This document shows, piece by piece, positions 33,824-45,545 of a DNA stretch of 64,000 nt. Origin of the DNA: Sequoia sempervirens (lineage: Eukaryota; Streptophyta; Pinopsida; Cupressales; Cupressaceae); NCBI GenBank assembly GCA_007258455.2, contig VDFB02115102.1, positions 1 through 64,000 on the forward strand. Reading direction: 5' to 3'. Every line of letters starts with the position of its first letter. Position 1 is the stretch's first letter. The notes below the pieces were generated by a model. It was not told the origin of the DNA. It searched no databases and saw nothing but the letters and a program-made list of their open reading frames with translations. The translations under genes were made by a program, and so were the position numbers.

Positions 33824-35456
33824 TATACATGCAAGGTAATTTGTGATAGTAGCATTGAAGCTAATGTCCTATCTTAACACAACATCCAATCCAGGCCTTT
33901 TACCATTTAGATCGGGATATCAAATAATGGTACCAAACAAACCCCCCTTAGATTCATCATAAACACAAGGATTTTTGCTTGGAAAAGAACCAAGGTTGAA
34001 CTGGTACTAGGAGCTTGGGGTTCAGGGAGGACCATTACAACCATCAAAACACCATCTTTTGGAAAATCATAATTCTCACTAAGAACCCAAAGATAATAAT
34101 ACCACATTAAATGTTGATTTAAATACCAAAAAGAATCTCATATAACTAGTTTCAACACATTCACCAACAAAATAGGTTTCCAAGAAAAAATATCTAGTTT
34201 CAACTTTTAACCATATAATTTCTCCAAGTTTTTGGAATAGTGGGACAATAAGACATTGGGATGTACTTTTGGGGCAAAAATATTTCCTAGATTTTGGGGA
34301 TGGTCGAGTGATGGCTAGGGCATGACAAAATATATAACAAAGTTAAAAATATATTTTATTGCCTTGCAATTATATATTCATATGGTTAAATGACATTACA
34401 CATTCTTAAGAGCTGGAATTCAAGTGACATTTAACTTTATATCTAAAAAACCGAACATTAAACAATAAAAATTCAACATTGACTACTGAATATTGAACTC
34501 AAAATTGAGTGACTAAAACACAAATGCGATATGAATATCAACACGAATATAAGATTGTTATATTATCCATGATCATGAATATGATTGTTGCAAATGGTTA
34601 TGTTATCCATGATCATGAAAATAATTGTTTCAAAATGCCCCTATATTTTTTTTATTTTCCAAGTATGTTTTCATGTTTCCTGTAATTGTTGGTGTGGAGG
34701 ATGTATCATTGTTCTTAGAGCATTTTTAGCAAATTGGGAACATTAGAAAGTCAACAAGATCATCCCTAAAACAATAAACTAAAGTCAAGGACAAAAAAAA
34801 AAATTGAAACATCTCCAAAATGGGAGGGAAAAATGCAGAAAAAAATAGGAACACATTGGGGAGGTCCCCTCCATGTGGGGAAGTCCGCAAGATCATCCCT
34901 AAAACAATAAACTAGAGTCAAGGACAACAAAAAAAATGAAACATCTCCAAAATAGGAGGGAAAAATGCAAAAAGAAATGGGAACACATTGCGAAGGTCCC
35001 CTCCATGTGGGACACCCCTAGAGAATAGGATATGTGTCACAAAGGAAAATTGGACTTTCAAAACACTCAAATCAAACAATATTTATCGAAATGAAAAAAA
35101 AAAAAGGGAGTAATAGACATCACAATATTCTTACCACAAAAAATGAACAAATTATAAGTGCAATTATATCATTAAATTTGATAATTATAAAATTAACCAA
35201 GAGTCGAACCAAGCAGCCCTCTAGGCATACGTAATGCATTATGCTCTTAAGATGTTGAAGACAGTCATTGTGAATGTAAACTTTGACAACATGGCTTGCG
35301 ATGTAAAAACTAAAACTGAATACTATAAGTTTTCAAAAGAGAACATGAACAAGAACTGACAACATCCTCCCAACTATAAAAGACGTGAAAAAAAAAATCA
35401 GCTTCAAAACAAGGTCTAATAGTAACCGTTATGAAAAGAAAACAAAAGAAATAAAA
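33824..35456. other. Low-copy-looking spacer with a 134-bp tandem duplication
   Basis: No convincing gene. A minus frame at 34107-33907 (66 codons) has no family I know. A tandem repeat lies at 34754-35015. Bases 35190-35260 include a tRNA-like stretch on the minus strand. Bases 35280-35456 resemble 51030-51200 and precede the shared Cys-rich segment. This whole stretch is absent at the matching place in the second copy (46760). Confidence 0.5.
34754..35015. repeat. Tandem duplication, 134-bp unit
   Basis: Two copies begin CAAGATCATCCCTAAAACAA at 34754 and 34888 and share GGTCCCCTCCATGTGGG near their ends. About 90% alike by eye, including length variation in the A-run. Confidence 0.88.
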
Positions 35457-35602
35457 AAACACCCAAGGACACTTGTTTTCTACCTTGCTTGCAAAGTGTG
35501 TAGTGCTTCAAACTTCCATGAGACATTAGCACAGAAGGAGCACATGCAAGATTCTGATTACTGGAATCATTGTCAATGATCATTGATCTGTAAACCAAGG
35601 TG
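35457..35602 (-). repeat. Segment shared with 46758-46902 and 51205-51330
   Basis: About 145 bases from CACCCAAGGACACTTG to AAACCAAGGTG, then the gap. It differs from 46758-46902 at about four positions and more from 51205-51330. On the minus strand it reads like a short C-terminal exon (see 51205-51330), here out of frame. It is not LTR sequence. Confidence 0.7.
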
Positions 35603-35702
35603 NNNNNNNNNNNNNNNNNNNNNNNNNNNNNNNNNNNNNNNNNNNNNNNNNNNNNNNNNNNNNNNNNNNNNNNNNNNNNNNNNNNNNNNNNNNNNNNNNN
35701 NN
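35603..35702. other. Assembly gap, exactly 100 N
   Basis: The run is exactly 100 N, a conventional placeholder for unknown size. Sequence after it starts inside the internal region of the non-autonomous element, just 3' of its PBS. At minimum the 1.3-kb 5' LTR should therefore be missing here. Any protein read across the Ns is an artefact. Confidence 0.98.
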
Positions 35703-35759
35703 CGGAAGCTCTTTGGGAATGATCTATTATTTTGGCTAATGTGGTTTAGTGAGATTTGA

Positions 35760-36320
35760 TGTTTAGGGATGGCTCTTAATAAGAAGAAAGATAAGCAAAG
35801 GGCATCATCATTATTAAATACATTGTTCAAAGTCACAGAGAGGCTACAAGATGAAGAAATGGCAGCCAAAAAAGAAAGCAAGTTGGCAAAGGACAAATTA
35901 TTTTGGACTACCTGTAAGTCCAAAGGTAAATGTTGTCAAGCTATGATTTTAGATAACTACATGGATAATATTGTTTCTAAATTATGGTAGATAAATTGGG
36001 TTTGGAAAGAATACAACACCCCACGTCCTATTCAGTGAGTTGACTTTAAATAGGTAAGCAGGTAACTGTACGTGAGCAATGTTAAGTTGAGTTTCACATA
36101 GGCAATTATAAGGATGAAATAGTTTGTGGTATTATCCATTTGGATGTATGTCACATTGTGTTTGGAAGGTTGTGGCATTATAGCAAGGAGCGAAGTATAA
36201 TAGGAAAAACAACACATATGAGTTGGACAAAGATGGGAAGAAATATGCATTAGTAGCCTTGAAGGGTGAGTGCATAGGGATTGAAAGCTTGTTGTTAGGT
36301 GAGAAGACATATGTATGATA
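35760..36320 (+). pseudogene. Retropepsin-like domain, second copy
   Basis: Frame 35769-35990 is open: NKKKDKQRASSLLNTLFKVT, ERLQDEEMAAKKESKLAKDK, then the CKSKGKCC block and ILDNYMDNIVSKLW. The following blocks lie in other frames. The catalytic DSG position is ILDN, as in the first copy. The lysine-rich leader without a capsid fold shows that gag is absent here too. Confidence 0.72.
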
Positions 36321-36369
36321 GTACGAAGTAGAGACAAATGAGGTAATAAATTTTGAAAACATGTTTGAA

Positions 36370-37009
36370 AAACTAGTTGAACAAGAAATGGAAGAAAATT
36401 CTTTTGAATTTTCTCAAACTAATGAAAGTAATAGTGGCATTGATGTTGAAGTGGGTGATGTTTAGGAAGAAGAAGAAAAAAAGACAGCAAAAGAAGTTGT
36501 AAAGGACTCACAAATAGTCCAAAGAGAGAAGAGAGTCATGGAGGATAAGGAGATAGCATGGTTCTCAAGAGAAGAACCAAGAGTTGAGAATGTTGATGCC
36601 AAGGAGAATAAAAGAATGGTTGAGCAATTCAGAAATATAGATGAATGGCTGATTAAGGTTGAGGTGAAGCCATAGATTTTGGAGAATCATGAAGAGGAGA
36701 ATGTATGGCAAACAACAAGAGGTGGATGAAGAAGTGAAGTATGAAAACAAAGAATGTGATTTCTTTAATATGTGTGTTTCCTGTGCAAGTAAAGAGGACA
36801 AAGTGGATGAAAGAGAAAATAAATATTCAATTACAATCAAAGCTAAAGCTAGAACGAGAAAACAAACAAAAGCACATGGCTACATTGTACCAAGTTGGCC
36901 TTGGCTCAAGAAGCATGTTGTTGGAACAAAAAGCACAAGTGCACCAATTAATACAAATGTAGTTGAGATCCAACAAGAAAAAAACAATGCACAAACACAA
37001 AGGAACTAG
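36370..37009 (+). pseudogene. Unrecognised charged ORF, second copy, broken
   Basis: Same protein as 16040-16753: LVEQEMEENSFEFSQ, KEIAWFSREEPRVENVDAKE, EQFRNIDEWLIKVEVK, a TAG at 36673, then frame 36689-37009 with ECDFFNMCVSCASKEDKVDE, KARTRKQTKAHGYIV and PWLKKHVVGTKS. The conservation of ECDFFNMCVS and HGYIVPSW in both copies only reflects common descent, not selection. Confidence 0.55.
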
Positions 37010-37068
37010 AAGACAAGAAAGAAGATTCCTATTTGAGGTGGAACTCATTTTTTTCTCTCTAGGGAGTA

Positions 37069-38400
37069 TGATGTAGGGGCATCCTTTGATGCACCCATTT
37101 ATTGCACTTTGTTGTCATGTTGCTAAACTTTGAGTTTTCGTTTGTTTGGAGTCAATAAGGTCATGAAAGACCATTTTGAGTCATTTGGAGTCATTCTATG
37201 ATGTTCTATGGTGTTTTGGAGTCATGTTGTAAAAAGTTGCAAAATGTTGTCAAAAATTGTAAATGTTGTTATTAGAGTTAACAAAAGGGTTGGTGGTTGG
37301 TTTTTCAGTTGCAAATGATTGTGACAAGTTAAATATTTCTTGTAACATTGATCCCAAGGGTTGGAGAAGGTTGGGTTAAGAACAGGAATGAAAGAAACTC
37401 ATTTTGGCATATTCTTTCCTTGCATTTTTTGTTGAAACAATGAGTAATCTTCATGGTACGACTTTGTATCGTACATTACAGACATGAAATCAATTGTAAA
37501 GGTTGAATATGTGTTTTAATATTATAATGCTTTTGTTTGAATCAATCTCATTAAGTTTTGAGTGAGATATGGCAATTTTATTGAGGGCAGGTATGTTAAG
37601 TTTATTTTTCTGAAAAGTTGCAGTCTGTAATTTGCATTGTACAAACTGGTATAGTTTGGTAGGGTCTTGAAACCAATTGGAAAAATTGTATAAGGGTCCT
37701 AGATTTTGAATGCTTTTGATTTGGTAGAATTTCATCAAGTTTTGTGCAAGATATTGCAATTTTGGTGAGTGTAGGTCTAAACCCTGCTTAGGGTTTCCAA
37801 CAACACTTAAAAACTCATATCTTTTGTTTTAACCGTCCAATTTTTCCAAAAATTGGTGAAGATCTTTGTTTTGATGTGTTCTAAAAACCCTTTAAAGTAA
37901 AATTCACGGTTTTCAATTTTGATGGAGATATTAATGACAATATGCTTGCATTTGTGTATAAATTGTCTTAAAACCTTGGTGGGTTGAGGGTTTGGCAAAA
38001 CCCATACATTGACTAGTCATGGTTGATTGGGGAATCAATAAACATTATTGTAAAGAGCTTGCACAAGATAGAGATTCACATGACAAGTTTTCTTTCCTTT
38101 GTTTGAAGTCATTGCCTTGAATGCACCTAGTGGCAGTAATACTTAATTTGCTTGTTTCATTGTGTCAATCACTTAGTTGGGACTATGTATGTTTGGAAAC
38201 CTTTAGAATATGTTGAAGTAGGTCTGAATACATCAAGTTTTCCACATTCCATGTTTCCTTCAATGGTTGAGTGTCACTAGGGTGTTGTCCCATGTTTTCA
38301 TGTGCATAAGGAAGCCTTTAGGCATTGGTTGAGATCAATCATTGTCTGAAGGGTGTAAAACCAATCAAGTTGTGTTAGAACAATTCCTTTCTCTGCATCA
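37069..38400 (+). repeat. 3' LTR of the non-autonomous element, second copy
   Basis: Starts TGATGTAGGGGCATCC after CTAGGGAGTA, ends CTCTGCATCA. Third copy of this LTR in the window. Confidence 0.86.
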
Positions 38401-39966
38401 CTTACCAATGGAGTGCACATCCATAGGACCAAACACATCACTATAAATCACTTTGAAAGTCTCTCTTGTCATAGTGATTCCTAATGCAAGCCTTACACAA
38501 CACTAACAAAACTCAAAACCAATAGAACAATTTGAAAGACCTTCCACCATATTCTTGTTAAAGTTTTCAAACCCTTTTTCTCCTGTATGACTAAGTTTGA
38601 GTTGCCACAACATACATGATTCAAGTTCAATTGCATTGACTGAACTAAACAATATTGATGCTTCTAGCCCAAACAATGTTCTATGTCGAGTACCTTTAGC
38701 TCGCACCAAATTTCCTCTAGCTCACTTACGATCATTTTCATCAAATGTAACATATATTCAAGAATCAATCATCTTAAAAATAGAAATAAGACTTCTTGCT
38801 AGACCTGGAATATGTAAAACATCAAAGTGTTTTCACTCACCCATCTTTGAAGAACACCTTCACCTTTCCCTAGCCAATTCAATAGCAAGAATTGTTATCA
38901 CCAAATAAATCATGTCCTCTATCATGCTTCTTGTAATTAGAGAACCACTTGTTGTGAGGAATTATGTGATATGATGCACCTAATTCAATCAACCAAAAAA
39001 TGTCGCCAAAAAGGCTAGTAGAAATAAAATCCTCCTCCTTTTTAGACCTGCATTCCTTATTTATGTAACCTCTCGTATCACAATTCTAACACTTAAAGTT
39101 ACGATTTCCAAAGGACTTAGACTTGCCCTTTCTCTTGGACTTATTGTCCCCACCCTTCTTCATACCCACTATATCCTTTAACTTACACCTTTCAATCGAA
39201 GTATCACTAGAGGAATCATATATGAACTCACTTGATTTTGACACTTAGCAAGGCACCTACAATGTCCTTTAGTTTTGGTGAAGAATAGTTACCAATGATT
39301 TTCATAATTAGATTCTCCCATGAATCAATTAATGAAAAAAAAATACCTTGCACTCATCATCTTCTAATTTAACTCATATTAACATTAACTAGCTCAAAAC
39401 TAGATTGAAGGTGTTAGATGATCATTTATAGAGTCTTCCTCCTTTATCCTCAAAGAGTATAACTCTCTTTTCAAGAATAGAGTATTTACAAGACTTGGAT
39501 TTGTATAGGGTTCATATCTTCTTCCATAAGAAATATGCAATTGGTTCTTTTGTCACATTCATCAATATAAGATCTAAAAGACAAACAAATACTATTTTCA
39601 ACTTCCTTTTCCAATTTACTCTAGTCCTCATCAAACATACTTGTAACAAGAAGATACAAATATCCACTTATCTCTTTGTGTGAGGGAGTCTTCTATTTTC
39701 AACTTCTATAACTCAAAATTATAACCATTGATCTCTCAATTTTACCTTGAGTGTTAGCTATGAATCCAATAACACATGCTATATATTCTCATAGAATCTT
39801 CAAAAAACTCCCATCAAAGCCACTTATGCATGTACAATAAGAAAAGGAATCACATTGCTTCCATCAAACAAACCTTAGCACAAAATTATTAAGGGCTTCA
39901 CCACCAGACACATATGGTTATCACACTAAATGGTCCCTACACAAACAAGCAAACCCTAATACCAAA
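38401..39966 (-). pseudogene. Antisense copia gag-protease-pre-integrase, second copy
   Basis: Matches 18098-19659. Minus frame 38709-38503 reads CMLWQLKLSHTGEKGFENF and NMVEGLSNCSIGFEFC, the pre-integrase zinc domain. The zinc knuckle and protease remnants follow to about 39210. PBS TGGTATTAGGG at 39954-39964. Confidence 0.78.
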
Positions 39967-40981
39967 TGTTAAGGAATTAATCCTCATGATGTCAAATAAT
40001 TTGTAATATTATAAACCTTAAGATTGTGTGATCTAAATACAATTATGTTTTTTTATCAATTCATTTAGCAACATTAAAGAACAAACATGAAATAATATGT
40101 AAACCACATACATGTGACACAAGAATGTATGTGGGAGACCCTTACAAGAAAAATACCCAATAGGAAGATGGCAATTACAATTGTGTTAGTTTAAAACAAA
40201 CTCCAAATACAATTAGCCACTTTACATATATCTCAATCTACAAACTACAACATACAAACTCTACAATCATACTTTACAACATCATTAGGAAAATTTACAT
40301 CAATGTATTCCATTTCCACCAACAATTAGATGTACCCCTAAAGTCTTAATTAGATGCACCACTAACAAAAAGACAATTACAATTGTATTGATCTAAACAA
40401 ATTTAGATGTATCTCAAATTTACAAACTACAACATACAAACTCTACAATCACATTCATAGCATCACATCATCAGGGAACTTTGTATAATCCTATTCCATG
40501 TGTGCCAACAATTAGATATACCCCTTGAGTTCTCCTAAAATTCCAACTATCTTACACTCCAACTATCCATGGAATAACAATTGTCATAAAACCATAACAT
40601 GAGCATACAATGACATAGACATACTACACATGATACCAAACATGACCTCTTCAGATGGATAACCACTACATATACTTAGGTGATTCTACACATAATCAAA
40701 CATTATTGACCAAAACACCTAAACCATGTACATGTCTTCCTACACTACAACCAAAACCAAACTATGGCGTGTGACAATAAACACAAACTCCCAAATGTTT
40801 CTTATCACTTTTGAAACATCAAAACATCCTCTAAAATATGTGCTTGCCCTCAAATGTCATTGCATACACTCCAACACGACCACATGTGCACCTACACTAA
40901 CATATGTGCTCTAGCAACTCTCTCAATTCATGATGCAATAGCAAGTTCTTCACCAAGTGTCTCACAATTGTTACCATAACA
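39967..40981 (-). repeat. LTR of the antisense copia, second copy
   Basis: Borders TGTTAAGGAATT and ACCATAACA as at 19660-20670. The internal ~181-bp duplication is also present, so it predates the block duplication. Confidence 0.68.
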
Positions 40982-42110
40982 TTGGGTTGTAACAAGCCTC
41001 CGTACCATAGCATAACCTCAAAAACTCAATAGATGGTTACCACATAGGCTTTTATCACTATCTTACTAATCTACACTAAACTCTTCAACATATTCTTGAA
41101 TCATCCACAAATCTTAGTATATAACAAGTTCAACTCCTTAAAAATCAACTAACCATACCAACCATGTCATAAACAATTCTTATCCTCAAGAGTTGCTTTT
41201 AGAGAATCTATTTTTAATAAAGATATTTGCAATGGAAACATTTCATTTGTTGTTGTAAGAACTTATGCTATAACTATTCCACCATTAATTTTCTCACAAC
41301 ATTTACAAGCACCATCATGAAAAAATAATTTAAAATTATTTTCAACAAGCTAGCCTACACTCAATAAACTTTCCTTAAGGCCATCTTACTCCACGTTGGT
41401 TGGTGTGAACAACCAATGTGCCTTTTCCAACAACTTGCATTGATTTATTATCTTCAAATTTCAATAGACTATTTACTACTTTATCAACTTGCAATAAAGA
41501 AAAAAATATTTCACTATCATATGATTTGAACAACCAAAATCAAGAAACCAAACATTATCATAAGATTTCCCTTTACATAAGAATAGATAAAAATATTGTA
41601 ATTGAGATGCTCTCCTTAAATTAAAGTGAACTTTTCTTTATTATTTTGCATGCGACTCTATTTGAACATATAGTGGACACTCCTTTTCAAAATGTCAAAT
41701 TTCTTTTTACAATTACGACATTAAATTTGTCTTTTATTTGTATAACCTTGTCTACAACCTCTACTCCTATAGTCTCTTTGTCTTCTATTCAAAAAAAATT
41801 GTCTACCATTTTTATTACTGGGAATCGTCGTTGTTGTTACTTCTCCAATTTTGGCTTATGTTGCAAAAGACCCCTTAAATAGTCCCAATCTTTATGAGAT
41901 AACAATGATCCCATGAGTTGAACCAATCTAATTGTAAGAGTGTTTTATGGATTTAACGTCATTGTGTTAAATCTTTGCTTTACTCAATTGTAATTACTAC
42001 AAAATTTCATTTGATTGCTAGAAATCTTTGTAAAACTTCATGAGGAGAATTGCATTGAATTGAAGTATCTATAGCATGTGAGGAGAATTGCATTGAATGC
42101 TAACTATGTA
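40982..42110 (-). pseudogene. Antisense copia gag end, protease and pre-integrase, second copy
   Basis: Matches 20671-21490 and extends it. On the minus strand the extension 41640-42075 gives a basic region and a CCHC-knuckle remnant ending HFEKECPLYVQIESHAK, upstream of the protease block. A direct repeat GAGGAGAATTGCATTGAAT occurs at about 42041 and 42078. The first copy lacks about 290 bases of this. Confidence 0.7.
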
Positions 42111-42159
42111 TTTATATTAAAATTATTCTCCTTGCTCTGTCATGTATGCATGCATATAC

Positions 42160-42786
42160 TATTGCAAGTATGAATAGGTTATTGCAAGGTGTTGTCATTT
42201 ATGTCAACTGATTGTTTTGTCATCAATATCATGAATGCAGGATATTGGTTGTATATGTCGAGAATATTGAGAAAATTGTATTGAAGGAAGAATGTAGGTG
42301 TTTAGTGGTTGCTCTGGGTTTTGCTCTGGAATTTGCTTCTATGTGTGTGGTTCAGATATATTGTTCATGGTTGTTGGAAGTTGTTATATGCAGATTTTTG
42401 GCTTTTGATTCATTGTACAGTGCGAGTTATGTTCACCAATTGTGAATTGTGGTTTTCTGTATATCTGGCTGAGGTCCGAGAAAAATGTTGTTGGTCTAGA
42501 TTTCTCTTTGGTTAAGTTTTATGACTTGCGGTTCTAGAGTTAAATTGTTGTGATCATGTTGAAGATAATTTCAGTATCTGGAAGGATCGTGCTTAATTGT
42601 TCTATGTGTTTTACATTGGTTTGGCCGACCTTGTGTTAAACACTACCTTTGAAATTGATGGAGCATGTTGGAACCTATTTGGGTCCTCATCAAGCGTGTG
42701 TTCGGGTCACCCTCATTCTAATTCCACCCTATGATGTTTTGGCGCCGACCTAATTTGAATTTAATAATGGATAGCCAATTTTGAAA
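42160..42786 (+). repeat. Truncated 5' LTR of the second copia copy
   Basis: TATTGCAAGTATGAATAGG... to ...GATAGCCAATTTTGAA, with the same breakpoint into integrase as the first copy. No TATA box remains. Frames at 42212-42515 are LTR noise. Confidence 0.82.
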
Positions 42787-43736
42787 CAATCTACTACTAA
42801 TATACTAAATTTAATTCACACAGATCTATGTGGTCCTATAAGAGTGAGAAGTCTACAAGGTGAAAAGTACATTATGTTTTGATTGATGATTATTCTAGAT
42901 ATACATGGGTTACATTTCTTAGAGAGAAATGAGATGCATTAGATAGATTCAAGACATTCAAACCTATCGTTGAAAATGAAGTAAATTTGAAGATAAAATG
43001 CTTAAGATCTGACAAAGGTGTTGAATTCACTTCCCATGAGTTTAATATGTTTTGTGAAGTGCATGGAATAAAAAGATAGTTATTTGCTTCGAGAACTTCT
43101 CAGCAGAATGGAGTTGTTGAAAGGAAAAACATAACAATTCAAGTGCTAGATCAATGATTACTAAGGCAAATTTACTAGAAGTTTACTATCGAGTTTAAGC
43201 AAGAGCAAACAGTACAAAGACCCCCTACGAACTATGGTGTGGAAGAATTCCTACTGTTAAGTATTTCAAGGTATTTGGAAGCAAATGTTATAAGGGATGA
43301 AGAAAATTCAAGATATTCTACTAGAAGCAAGGCTTACAAATGTTTCAACAAAAGACTAAGGAAGATTGTAGAAAACACAAATGTCAAGGTTGATGAAACA
43401 ATGAAGAATTCAATTGATGTTGATGGATATGTATCTCATGAACTTGATTGCGTAAGAATTGAAGAAATTGTGGAAGAACAGGAAAATAATGAGCAAGAGA
43501 AGCAAAATGAAGAAGAAGAAAAAGAAGAAGCTTTGGTGGTGTCCTCTAAGACGCCTAGATACGTGCGGAAGAATCATTCAGAAAATCAAATCATTGGAGA
43601 CAAGACAAAAAGAGTATTGACAAGAAACAGAGTTGTTGTTGGTAAAGTAAATATGTGTTTACTTTCTGAGATTGAACCAAAAATTGTAAGTGAAGCATGT
43701 AAAGATGAACATTGGATGGAAGCTATGAAGGAATAA
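42787..43736 (+). pseudogene. Copia integrase core and linker (second copy)
   Basis: Integrase keeps the catalytic triad residues by eye: HTDLCGPIRVRSLQGE, LRSDKGVEFTSHEFN and QQNGVVERKN, although stops and shifts interrupt. From 43239 an open frame crosses the site that is empty here (KYFKVFGSK region, one frame off) into RLRKIVENTNVKVDETMKNS, the acidic linker and ACKDEHWMEAMKE, ending at a TAA where Glu is expected. Confidence 0.82.
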
Positions 43737-44240
43737 CTTATGCAGATTGAGAAGAATCAAACTTGGGAATTGGTCCCAAGACTGACAAACAAAAATATTA
43801 TTGGATCAAAGTGGGTATTCAAAAATAAGTTGAATGAGAATGGAGAAGTGGTCAAAAACAAAACAAAGCTTGTGTGTAAGGGTTACTCACAAGTAGAAAG
43901 CATAGATTTTCAAGACACTTTTGCTCTGGTGGCAAGAATGGAAGCTATCAAAATGTTTTTAGCGTTTGTTGCTCATAGAGGTTTCAAAGTCTATCAGATG
44001 GATGTCAAGTCTACATTTTTGAATGGTGAGCTAGAAGAAGAGGTCTACATGGAACAACCGGATATGGTCTATAGATTGAAGAAAACTTTATATGGATTGA
44101 AACAAACTCTTAAGGCTTGGTATGCAAGGTTAAATAGGTACTTGATTCAACAAGGTTTCAACAAAGGTACGACAGATAGTAACCTTTACTTTAAAGTTGA
44201 AAATTACAATCTTGATTATAGTTTTATATGTTGATGACAT
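43737..44240 (+). pseudogene. Copia reverse transcriptase (second copy)
   Basis: [99 protein letters not shown], then a one-base shift just before YVDD (44227-44238). Relative to the first copy it has lost 27 bases between two CAACCAGA repeats (nine codons after EQP), an in-frame deletion in the palm region. Confidence 0.9.
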
Positions 44241-45175
44241 TATTTTTGGAGGAAATGAAACTGTGTAAGATGTTTGCAGAAGAGATGCAAAAAGAATTTG
44301 AGATGTCTATGTTTGGAGAGATGAATTTCTTTCTTGAACTGCAAATTAATCAAACAGAAAAAAGAATCTTTATTTCACAGTTTAAGAATGCGAGAGAGAT
44401 GTTGAAAAAGTTTAGGATGGAAGGTTCCAAACCGATATACACTCCTATGGTGATTGGTTGCAAATTAGGTAAAGATGATGATTCACTTAAGGTTGATCAA
44501 AGCAAGTATAGATCTATGATTGGTGGACTGTTGTATTTGACTGCTAGACCAGATATTATGCATGATGTCTATCTTGTGGCTAGTTTTCATGAAGATCCTA
44601 AAGAAACACGTGTTGCTATTGTTAAAAGAATATTCAGTTATTTGAATGGCACTCTAGATTATGGCTTATGGTATCCTAGGGATACTGACTTTACACTAAG
44701 TGCTTATACAAATGCAGATTGGACTGGATGTGTAAATGATAGAAAAAGTACAAGTGGTTGTGCATTCTTTTTGGGTTGCAGATTGGTGGCATGGTTGAGT
44801 AAAAAGCAAGATTCAGTTTCCTTATCTACTGCTGAAGTTGAGTATATTGTTGTTGCATCTTACTGTACACAAGTTTTTTGGATGAAACAAACATTGAAAG
44901 ATATCACAGTTGTGTATGATGATCCTGTTTCTATCTATTGTGATAATACAAATGCAATTAACATTTCAAAGAATCTAGTGATGCACTCAAGAACAAAGCA
45001 TATATTTGTCAGATATTATTTCTTGAAAGAGAAGGTTGAGGAAAATGAAGTAAAGCTTGAATATGTCTCTACAAAAGATCAGATTGTTGATATATTTACG
45101 AAGGCTCTTCCTAAAGATACTTTTGAGTATCTCCGGAAGAAGTTAGGGGTCATTGCCCTTCCTTTTTTGAACTAG
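44241..45175 (+). pseudogene. Copia RT end and RNase H (second copy), longest intact frame
   Basis: A 315-codon open frame starting at 44228: MFGEMNFFLELQINQTEKRI, SKYRSMIGGLLYLTARPDIM, AYTNADWTGCVNDRKSTSGC (first RNase H Asp region reads TNAD), VAWLSKKQDSVSLSTAEVEY, IYCDNTNAINISKNLVMHSR, KDQIVDIFTKALPKDTFEYL, stop at 45173. It is the best preserved copia frame in the window and shows the expected full C-terminus. Confidence 0.92.
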
Positions 45176-45545
45176 ATGCATATGGAGATACATCAATTCA
45201 ATGGGTCTATAAATCTATCTTTCTTCTGGACTGATGTTTTGGTGGCTACCTCTTAGGGGGAGCAAGCAGTGTCATGTGTCGTCATTGAAAGAGTATTTTG
45301 TTTTTAATGTCAAAGGGGAAATCAATGTAAAACATCTTTTGCCTTTGCTATTGATGTCAAAGAGGGAGATGAAAGAGATGTGAAAAAAAATAAAAATGAG
45401 GAAGATGAAGCGTATCATGTGAGAGAGATTATGTACTAAGGGGGAGAAACAGAAAGCAAAATCTTAAAAAGTGTGTTCAGAGCTAGTATGTTGTCTTTGA
45501 TGGTTTTTCACATCATGTGTTGCCATCAATGACAAAGGGGAAGAT

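Larger units (their letters stand above)
21577..33828 (+). mobile_element. Ty1/copia element with TATAC target duplication, carrying nested insertions
   Basis: TATAC at 21577-21581 and at 33824-33828 flank the element (21582-33823) exactly. Inside are a truncated 5' LTR (21582-22188) fused directly to integrase, an interruption at 22679-30298, then the integrase-RT linker, RT, RNase H, PPT and a full 3' LTR. R-U5, PBS, gag and protease are deleted at a junction that also exists in the second copy at about 42786. Domain order integrase-RT-RNase H defines copia. Non-autonomous and dead: the 5' LTR has no TATA box. Confidence 0.9.
35703..38400 (+). mobile_element. Non-autonomous LTR element, second copy, left end in gap
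   Basis: Internal region 35703-37068 with protease remnant (DKLFWTTCKSKGKCCQAM, ILDNYMDNIVSK, FHIGNYKDEIVCGIIHLDVC, then in another frame LDKDGKKYALVALKGECIGI) and the charged ORF; 3' LTR 37069-38400. The same CTTAC flank follows at 38401. Confidence 0.85.

Noticed and set aside
35196..35250. tRNA gene on the minus strand (GGTTCGACTC, anticodon-like ACG)
   Set aside because: The T stem and acceptor stem do not pair; at best an old tRNA-derived fragment.
35573..35923. 116-residue minus-strand protein
   Set aside because: It is read through the run of 100 N, so it is not real.
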